64,000 nucleotides of DNA from Sediminivirga luteola. GTDB lineage: Bacteria > Actinomycetota > Actinomycetes > Actinomycetales > Brevibacteriaceae. A program made the translations under genes and the position numbers. Under the pieces are notes generated by a model, which was not told where the DNA came from, did not search any database, and saw only the letters and a list, made by a program, of their open reading frames with translations. Below, one piece after another: positions 58,799 through 64,000 of this stretch (position 1 is its first letter; the number at the start of each line of letters is the position of its first letter). The DNA lies in contig NZ_BMFY01000014.1 in assembly GCF_014639315.1 (NCBI RefSeq), forward strand, positions 1,883 to 65,882, given 5' to 3'.

Positions 58799-60435
58799 CC
58801 ACTTTCCCCTTGACGGGCTACCGTCCGTCCACGCCAGTGGCCGATCTGCTCCGGCAGGTGGCTACTCAGCCAGACAAACCACTGCTCTTGTGGGAAGACG
58901 GGCAGTGGAGTTACGCGCAGTTCGCCGACTACGCCAGACGCTGCGCTGCGCACCTGCGTCGGGGTGGGATCGAACCCGGTCAGCGGGTGGCCATCATCGC
59001 CCGGAACTCGGCGTGGCGGCAGGCATGGCAATACGGCGCATGGTGGATCGGAGCGGTCGAGGTCTCGGTGAACTACGACTTGAACGGCGAGCTGCTCCGC
59101 AATGTCCTTGCCGACGCTGAACCCGCTGTGATTGTGCTGGACGAAGAGTTCCGGGACACCGTCAGCGCGGCGTTCCCAGGGCATCCGACGCTCCTGGAGA
59201 CGACGGGCGTGCCGGGCCGAAGTGATGAGGTATGCCCACAAGAACTCGACGAGCTAGCCGGAACCCCCAGACCTGGTGACCTTGCCTCGTTGATCTACAC
59301 CTCCGGTACCACCGGCCCCTCAAAGGGGGTCATGCTCCCAGCCGGGTACCCTTCCGGACACGGCTACAGCATCCGGCACGTGCTGGATCTCAGGCCGGAT
59401 GACGTGGGGTATTTCGTTCTCCCCTTCTTCCACGCTGATTTCCACGTCGTGATGGCGGCCGTCGTTCAGTCCGGCTCCGCGGTGGCCTTCCGGCACAAGT
59501 TCACCGCATCAGGATTCTGGGACGAGGTGAGGAGATACGGTGCCACATGGTGCTGGGTCGTTGGCTTCGTGCTCTCTGCGGTCATGGCGCAGGGAATCGA
59601 GGTGGCCCGAGGGCACACGATGCGACGGTTCCTTGGCGCCCCCATCCCCGAAGGCGCCTACGAGTTCTTCGAGGATCGCCTGGGAGTCACGATCCTCACC
59701 ATGTACGGGCAAACCGAAGCTGACGGGCCGACATTCGACACGTTCGAACGCCGTCGCAGAGGTGCCGCTGGCTGGCCGAGCGTCGGCTTCGAAGTCCAGA
59801 TCCACGACGACGATGGTGTAGCTCTCCCGCCCGGCGAGCCCGGCGAGCTCGTCTATCGCCCGCGTTATCCGCATATGACCATGCTTGGATACTGGAACCG
59901 GCCCGACGCCACGGTGGCTGCCTGGAGAGACCTGTGGGTCAGATCCGGTGACCAGGCCAGGATGGATGAGGACGGATTCCTGTATTTCATGGGTCGCATG
60001 ACCGACAGCATTCGGCGTCGCGGCGAGAATGTCTCCGCGTACGAGGTAGAGACGATTCTGCGGCGGCATCCCGGCATCGCCGAGTGCGGCATCGTAGGGG
60101 TGCACGACGAGTTCAGCGGAGAGCAGGAGATTAAGGCTTTCGTCGTCCCGGAGGACGAGGATCGCTTCGATGTGGACGATTTCGTTCGCTACTGCCGGGA
60201 ACACCTCCCTCGGTACGCCGTGCCGCGGTTCTTGGAACTGACCGCTATGGAGAACATCGTCCGTAGCGCGGGAACCGGCGTTGTGCAGAAACACCGCCTA
60301 CTCAGCTTGCGGGAAGAGCAACGGCGAGCCGTATACACCATCGATGTTTCACCGGAACAGGACCGCCTGTCGGACGGTTCCGTGCCGGAGTGCGCAAAAG
60401 CTGAAGGTCCCCCTACGCGAGGAGCAGCCACATGA
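58795..60435 (+). CDS. AMP-forming acyl-CoA ligase (CaiC-like), unusual A10 motif
   Basis: A 546-residue adenylate-forming enzyme. Present are SLIYTSGTTGPSKGVML (A3), FLGAPIPEGAYEFFED, TMYGQTEADGPTFDTF (A5) and VRSGDQARMDEDGFLYFMGRM (A7/A8). It is closest in pattern to crotonobetaine/carnitine-CoA ligases. The catalytic A10 Lys (usually TGK or TEK) reads T-G-V at residues 494-496 (SAGTGVVQKHRL), which would weaken adenylation. The enzyme probably activates the free acid that enters this pathway, or may retain only the thioesterification half-reaction. 4-bp overlaps bind it to both neighbours. Confidence 0.85.
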   Translation: MTTFPLTGYRPSTPVADLLRQVATQPDKPLLLWEDGQWSYAQFADYARRCAAHLRRGGIEPGQRVAIIARNSAWRQAWQYGAWWIGAVEVSVNYDLNGELLRNVLADAEPAVIVLDEEFRDTVSAAFPGHPTLLETTGVPGRSDEVCPQELDELAGTPRPGDLASLIYTSGTTGPSKGVMLPAGYPSGHGYSIRHVLDLRPDDVGYFVLPFFHADFHVVMAAVVQSGSAVAFRHKFTASGFWDEVRRYGATWCWVVGFVLSAVMAQGIEVARGHTMRRFLGAPIPEGAYEFFEDRLGVTILTMYGQTEADGPTFDTFERRRRGAAGWPSVGFEVQIHDDDGVALPPGEPGELVYRPRYPHMTMLGYWNRPDATVAAWRDLWVRSGDQARMDEDGFLYFMGRMTDSIRRRGENVSAYEVETILRRHPGIAECGIVGVHDEFSGEQEIKAFVVPEDEDRFDVDDFVRYCREHLPRYAVPRFLELTAMENIVRSAGTGVVQKHRLLSLREEQRRAVYTIDVSPEQDRLSDGSVPECAKAEGPPTRGAAT

Positions 60436-61997
60436 ATGACGAGTGGAAGGCCAAACTCACTGAGTTTGAGTCCCGTCGGAAACGTGCCCGTGAGCTCGGC
60501 GGACAGCGCCGGATCGACCGCGCGCACACAGCAGGACGGTATACGATTCGTGAGCGCTTGGAACGCGCCGCGGAGAGCTTCTCCGAGGTGGGAGAATTCG
60601 CCACCTATGACGATGTCGACGCGCTGGGAAACCTACGCGGACAGCTGCCGGCCAGTTACGTTATGGGCCTGGGCACGTTCGCAGGGCGGCACGTCGCCAT
60701 CGGCGGCGAGGACTTTACTGTCCGTGCCGGTGCGCCGCAGACGTATCTGGATCGGATGAAAGGCGGCCTCGGCGGTTTCATCGAGGATCTCGCCCATGAG
60801 TATCGCATCCCCCTTGTCATGTTCATGGAGGGGGTCGGCGGCGATGTTGCTGCGCAGGGGGAGAAGGGCCATTCCTACCTGGTCAGCTCTCTGTCGTGGA
60901 AGCGCTCCTATGAGCTGCTGGCCGAGGTACCCGTCCTGGCCATGGTTTCCGGTGCTTCTGCCGGCGGCACCGCCGGGCGGACGGTACTCAGCCACTTCTC
61001 CGTGATGACAAAGGACTCGGTCTTCTTTGCCGGCGGTCCGCCTTTGGTCAAACGGGCTCTCGGTAAAGATCTCACCAAGGAGGAACTGGGCGGAGCCCAG
61101 GTGGCCACCCGCTCCGGTGCCATCGACAACCTGGCCGAAGACGAGGACGACGCCTTCGAACAACTGAAGACGTTCCTGTCTTATATGCCGCAGAATGTCT
61201 GGGAGATGCCGCCGCGTGGCGAGCGGACGGATCCAGTGGACCGGCCCCTCGATGAGATTCTCGATATTCTGCCCACCAACGGGCGTAAGCCGTATAAGGC
61301 GGTCAGTGTCATCGAGCCGATCGTGGACCGGGGTTCCTTCTTCGAGATCGGCAAGTACTGGGGTAAATCCGTCACGACCGGATTGGCGCGCCTGGACGGG
61401 ATCCCGGTCGGCGTGCTGGCCAGCAACCCTATGCACCTGGGCGGTGCCATGGACGCTCAGGCGGCGGAGAAGCAGATCCGTTTCGTGGACATGTGCTCGA
61501 CATTCCACCTGCCGCTGGTGTACCTGGTCGATGTGCCGGGTTTCATGGTGGGCCCGGACGCGGAGCGCAACAACGTGGTGCGCTGGGGTATGCGCGCCAT
61601 TCAGTCTCTCGTGGAGGCAGAAGTGCCCGTGGTCACCGTGCAGGTGCGGAAGGCATACGGCATGGCAGTCTCGGCCACGTCAGATCCGGACGGTTTGAGT
61701 CTCCGCATCGCCTGGCCCACAGCTGAATGGGGCGACCTCCCTGTGGACGGTGGCGTGGACGCCGGATTCCACCGCGAGATCGAGGAGGCGGAGGACCCGG
61801 ACGCGTACCGAACGGCCGTGCAGCAGCGGATGCGCGATCTGGCGGATCCGTGGCGCACCGTGGAAGCGTTCGGGGTGGAAGCCATGATTGACCCCAGAGA
61901 GACCCGGGCGATGGTTGCTGACTTCCTCAATGCTTCGTTGCACAAAGTCCGTACCGACCTGGGACCCCAGAAACGCCAGTGGACCATCCGCCCGTGA
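60432..61997 (+). CDS. Acyl-CoA carboxylase beta subunit (carboxyltransferase)
   Basis: A 521-residue carboxyltransferase of the propionyl/methylcrotonyl/geranyl-CoA carboxylase beta family. It shows the RIDRAHTAGRYTIRERLERA start, MEGVGGDVAAQGEKGHSYL, VSGASAGGTAGRTVLSHFSV (oxyanion region), VDVPGFMVGPDAERNNVVRW and VQVRKAYGMAVSATSD. It transfers carboxyl from carboxybiotin to an acyl-CoA. Substrate (acetyl-, propionyl- or branched enoyl-CoA) is not fixed by visible motifs. The biotin carrier and biotin carboxylase genes follow directly, giving a complete three-subunit enzyme. Confidence 0.92.
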   Translation: MNDEWKAKLTEFESRRKRARELGGQRRIDRAHTAGRYTIRERLERAAESFSEVGEFATYDDVDALGNLRGQLPASYVMGLGTFAGRHVAIGGEDFTVRAGAPQTYLDRMKGGLGGFIEDLAHEYRIPLVMFMEGVGGDVAAQGEKGHSYLVSSLSWKRSYELLAEVPVLAMVSGASAGGTAGRTVLSHFSVMTKDSVFFAGGPPLVKRALGKDLTKEELGGAQVATRSGAIDNLAEDEDDAFEQLKTFLSYMPQNVWEMPPRGERTDPVDRPLDEILDILPTNGRKPYKAVSVIEPIVDRGSFFEIGKYWGKSVTTGLARLDGIPVGVLASNPMHLGGAMDAQAAEKQIRFVDMCSTFHLPLVYLVDVPGFMVGPDAERNNVVRWGMRAIQSLVEAEVPVVTVQVRKAYGMAVSATSDPDGLSLRIAWPTAEWGDLPVDGGVDAGFHREIEEAEDPDAYRTAVQQRMRDLADPWRTVEAFGVEAMIDPRETRAMVADFLNASLHKVRTDLGPQKRQWTIRP

Positions 61998-62023
61998 GGC
62001 TCGAGAAGAAGGGACATGCCGCC

Positions 62024-62236
62024 ATGGCCACACACCACGCACCCACCGATGCCACCGTCTGGAAGATCGTCAAGAACGTCGGCGACGTCGTCGCGGAAGG
62101 TGAGGAGATCGTCATCCTCGAATCCATGAAGATGGAAGTTCCGGTGCTGGCAGAGCAGGACGGCACAGTGACGAAGCTGCACGTCGAGCCGAACCAGGCC
62201 ATCGCCGAGGACGAGCCGGTCGCGGACGTCGAATGA
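62024..62236 (+). CDS. Biotin carboxyl carrier protein, stand-alone
   Basis: A 70-residue biotinyl domain with the biotin-accepting Lys in ESMKMEVPV near residue 34, preceded by a glycine-poor N-terminal loop and followed by GTVTKLHVEPNQAIAEDEPV. The small, free-standing form is typical of actinobacterial acyl-CoA carboxylases with separate subunits. It lies 26 bp after the beta subunit. The ATG at 62024 is used; an upstream in-frame ATG at 61979 lies within the beta subunit gene. Confidence 0.9.
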   Translation: MATHHAPTDATVWKIVKNVGDVVAEGEEIVILESMKMEVPVLAEQDGTVTKLHVEPNQAIAEDEPVADVE

Positions 62237-62330
62237 ACGCGACGAGCCACTTGAGGTGGACTCGGGACGTTCAGATCGCACTTGCGGTCAGCGCCTCGGG
62301 GAGCCTGGTCGAGGACAGGAGGAGACGACG

Positions 62331-63683
62331 ATGATCACGAAGGTCCTCGTGGCCAACCGCGGCGAGATCGCTGTGCGGGTCCTTGCGACACTACGCCGAC
62401 TCGGCATCGCCAGCGTGGCCGTGTATTCCGAGGCGGATGCCGAGGCGCTGCACACCAGACTTGCGGATGAGGCTGTGTGCATCGGCCCGGCGCCGACCTC
62501 CGACAGTTATTTGCAGGCCGAACGAATCATCGAGACAGCGCGCTCCTGCGGTGCTGATGCGATCCATCCCGGTTACGGGTTCCTGGCGGAGAACGCTGGT
62601 TTCGCTCAGGACTGTGAGGACGCGGGGATCATCTTCATCGGGCCTCGTCCGGAGACCATCAGGGCGATGGGGTCGAAAATCTCTGCGCGCGCACTCATGG
62701 ATGCTGCCGGAGTGCAGACCGTCCCCGGCACCCTGGAAGCACTTACCACCCTGGAGGAGGCCTACGTTGCCGCGGAGGGGATCGGTTATCCCGTCGCGGT
62801 GAAGGCCTCTGGAGCAGGCGGGGGAAAGGGCTTCCGCGTCGCTCAGGGACCGGATCAACTGGAGAGCGCTTTCACTGGGGCTCGAGGAGAAGGGGAACGC
62901 TTCTTCAGCGACGGAACGGTTTACCTGGAACGGTACCTGGACGATCCACGCCATGTGGAGGTTCAGATTCTCGGGGATGTTCACGGTAACATCGTTCACC
63001 TCCATGAGCGGGATTGTTCGATCCAACGGAGGCATCAGAAACTCGTCGAAGAAGCTCCGTCTCCGGTGGTGGACGCCGAGTTCCGCAGTCGGATCACGGA
63101 CCAGGCCCTGGCCGCTGCTCGCGCCGTGGGCTACGTCTCGGCCGGCACCGTCGAAGGTCTGGTCGCAGGAGGGGAGTTCTACTTCCTGGAGATGAACACG
63201 CGTATCCAGGTGGAGCACGGCGTGACCGAACTGGTGACCGGCGTGGACATCGTCGAACAACAGCTGCGGATCGCCAACGGCGAGGAACTGAACCTCCGGC
63301 AGGACGATATCCGCATCCGTGGGCATGCCATCGAATGTCGCGTCAACGCGGAGAACGCGGCGAAGGGCTTCCTCCCGGCGCCGGGGACGATTACCGCGTA
63401 TCAAGAGCCCCACGGCGACGGTATCCGGGTGGATTCAGGCGTAGAGACCGGTACGAAGGTCCTGCCGTTCTACGATTCGCTCCTGGCGAAGGTGCTCGTC
63501 GTCGCGGAGGACCGGGCGGAAGCCACGAACAGGATGATCGCGGCTCTGGAAGAGTTTCAACTGGAGGGGCCCAAGACACTCATCCCGTTCCACTTGGCGT
63601 TACTGCGGTCAGGAGAATGGCGAAGCGCCGGCACGGCGCGGGAGATCGTAGCCGATCCAAGAGCCTTCCTGGATCGCGGATGA
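62331..63683 (+). CDS. accC: Biotin carboxylase subunit
   Basis: A 450-residue ATP-grasp biotin carboxylase of standard length. It has VLVANRGEIAVRVLATLRRL, IHPGYGFLAENAGFA, KASGAGGGKGFRVA (ATP loop), the HEVRDCSIQRRHQK-type stretch HERDCSIQRRHQKLVEEAPS, and EMNTRIQVEHGVTELVTG. It carboxylates the biotin of the carrier encoded just before. GGAGGAGACGACG precedes ATG 62331. There is no biotin domain at its C-terminus, in agreement with the separate carrier. Confidence 0.93.
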   Translation: MITKVLVANRGEIAVRVLATLRRLGIASVAVYSEADAEALHTRLADEAVCIGPAPTSDSYLQAERIIETARSCGADAIHPGYGFLAENAGFAQDCEDAGIIFIGPRPETIRAMGSKISARALMDAAGVQTVPGTLEALTTLEEAYVAAEGIGYPVAVKASGAGGGKGFRVAQGPDQLESAFTGARGEGERFFSDGTVYLERYLDDPRHVEVQILGDVHGNIVHLHERDCSIQRRHQKLVEEAPSPVVDAEFRSRITDQALAAARAVGYVSAGTVEGLVAGGEFYFLEMNTRIQVEHGVTELVTGVDIVEQQLRIANGEELNLRQDDIRIRGHAIECRVNAENAAKGFLPAPGTITAYQEPHGDGIRVDSGVETGTKVLPFYDSLLAKVLVVAEDRAEATNRMIAALEEFQLEGPKTLIPFHLALLRSGEWRSAGTAREIVADPRAFLDRG

Positions 63684-64000
63684 CGGAACAGTACGAATTC
63701 GACCATCTTTCCATCGGGCTGCAGGACCCTTATGCCGGGGCTACGGAGTTGAGGTCCCGTTTGGGTGCGGTGCCGCTCATCGGCGGAGTCCTGGACGATT
63801 TCCGGTATGTCCTGGCCCATGTCGGTACGGTGGATCGTGGCGGGCGGTTAGAGATCATCGGACCTGGGACGGCAGGCACGGGATTCATGAACCGTTTTCT
63901 GGCCAGGCACGGCCCGATGGCGCATCACCTCTCCTTTTCCGTCCCCGATCTCGCCGCGACGCGGACGCAGCTCCAGGATGCAGGCTTCACCTGGGTGCGG
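63680..64000 (+). CDS. VOC/glyoxalase-fold protein, 5' part (possible methylmalonyl-CoA epimerase)
   Basis: The first 107 residues of a vicinal-oxygen-chelate protein cut by the right edge. FDHLSIGLQDPYAGATEL has the metal-binding His at the start of a beta-alpha-beta unit, and MAHHLSFSVPDLAATRTQL starts the second unit. The ATG overlaps the accC stop by 4 bp, so it belongs to the carboxylase operon. A methylmalonyl-CoA epimerase would fit a propionyl-type carboxylase, but other VOC enzymes remain possible. Confidence 0.7.
   Translation, partial: MTEQYEFDHLSIGLQDPYAGATELRSRLGAVPLIGGVLDDFRYVLAHVGTVDRGGRLEIIGPGTAGTGFMNRFLARHGPMAHHLSFSVPDLAATRTQLQDAGFTWVR

Overview
The window looks like a chromosomal segment of a high-GC Gram-positive bacterium, most likely an actinobacterium of the Micrococcales type. 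The evidence is strong G/C bias at third codon positions, frequent GTG/TTG starts with GGAGG-type ribosome sites, many 4-bp ATGA/GTGA gene overlaps, a LigD-Ku repair pair in the actinobacterial polymerase-phosphoesterase-ligase order, an LPXTG surface protein and Zn-type TRAP/ABC operons. I cannot name the genus from sequence alone. Nearly all of the window is coding. One tRNA gene (Ser, anticodon TGA) is present and no rRNA, CRISPR array or insertion sequence was seen.

Layout. 0-2.1 kb: the 5' part of a type ISP-like restriction helicase and a MazEF/PemIK-like toxin-antitoxin pair with a probable leaderless promoter. 2.1-6.3 kb: a 3-hydroxyisobutyrate-type dehydrogenase, a thioester-domain LPXTG adhesin, an AhpD-like protein and a GNAT. 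6.3-16.6 kb: one long minus-strand operon for 6-deoxy-sugar-acid (L-fuconate-type) catabolism: FAH-fold dehydratase, GntR regulator, FAH-fold hydrolase, SDR, enolase-superfamily dehydratase, Ldh2-type dehydrogenase, TRAP transporter (DctPQM) and L-fuconate dehydratase. 16.8-22.2 kb: an oligopeptide-type ABC importer. 22.5-24.8 kb: tRNA-Ser, a CPBP protease and a Gfo/Idh/MocA oxidoreductase. 25-28.9 kb: divergent ligD and ku. 28.9-29.7 kb: a minimal-nucleotidyltransferase/HEPN toxin-antitoxin pair in which the nucleotidyltransferase carries a fused Xre-type helix-turn-helix. 29.9-33.9 kb: a HisC-like aminotransferase, a GlcD-like FAD oxidase and tgt.

33.9-45.1 kb is the most unusual part. It reads as a self-contained, metal-responsive peptide natural-product system. 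A CydDC-like heterodimeric ABC exporter is followed by a previously uncalled 36-residue precursor peptide with a His-rich core (NSHHHGHAVAAFAWS), a YcaO enzyme and a degenerate YcaO paralogue. Divergently transcribed is an iron-siderophore/cobalamin-type ABC importer (permease, lipoprotein, ATPase). Between the two arms lies a 15-bp 7-1-7 dyad that resembles a Fur/Zur box. I infer a YcaO-modified RiPP metallophore that is exported, binds a metal (zinc or another transition metal) and is re-imported. This is a hypothesis: the genes and motifs are visible, the product and metal are not.

45.2-53.7 kb: YbaK-like editing protein, M3 oligopeptidase, a LysR/MFS divergent pair, a PerM/AI-2E-family membrane protein, a multicopper oxidase and a DUF779 protein. 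53.7-55.7 kb: two overlapping ClpP-like genes, the second lacking its catalytic Ser and His, flanked by two related 60-bp palindromes and followed by a convergent Xre-type regulator ending in an LVA tail. 55.8-64 kb: a plus-strand CoA-thioester pathway (thioesterase, thiolase, MaoC hydratase, SDR, acyl-CoA ligase, biotin-dependent carboxylase beta subunit, biotin carrier, biotin carboxylase, VOC protein), running off the right edge.
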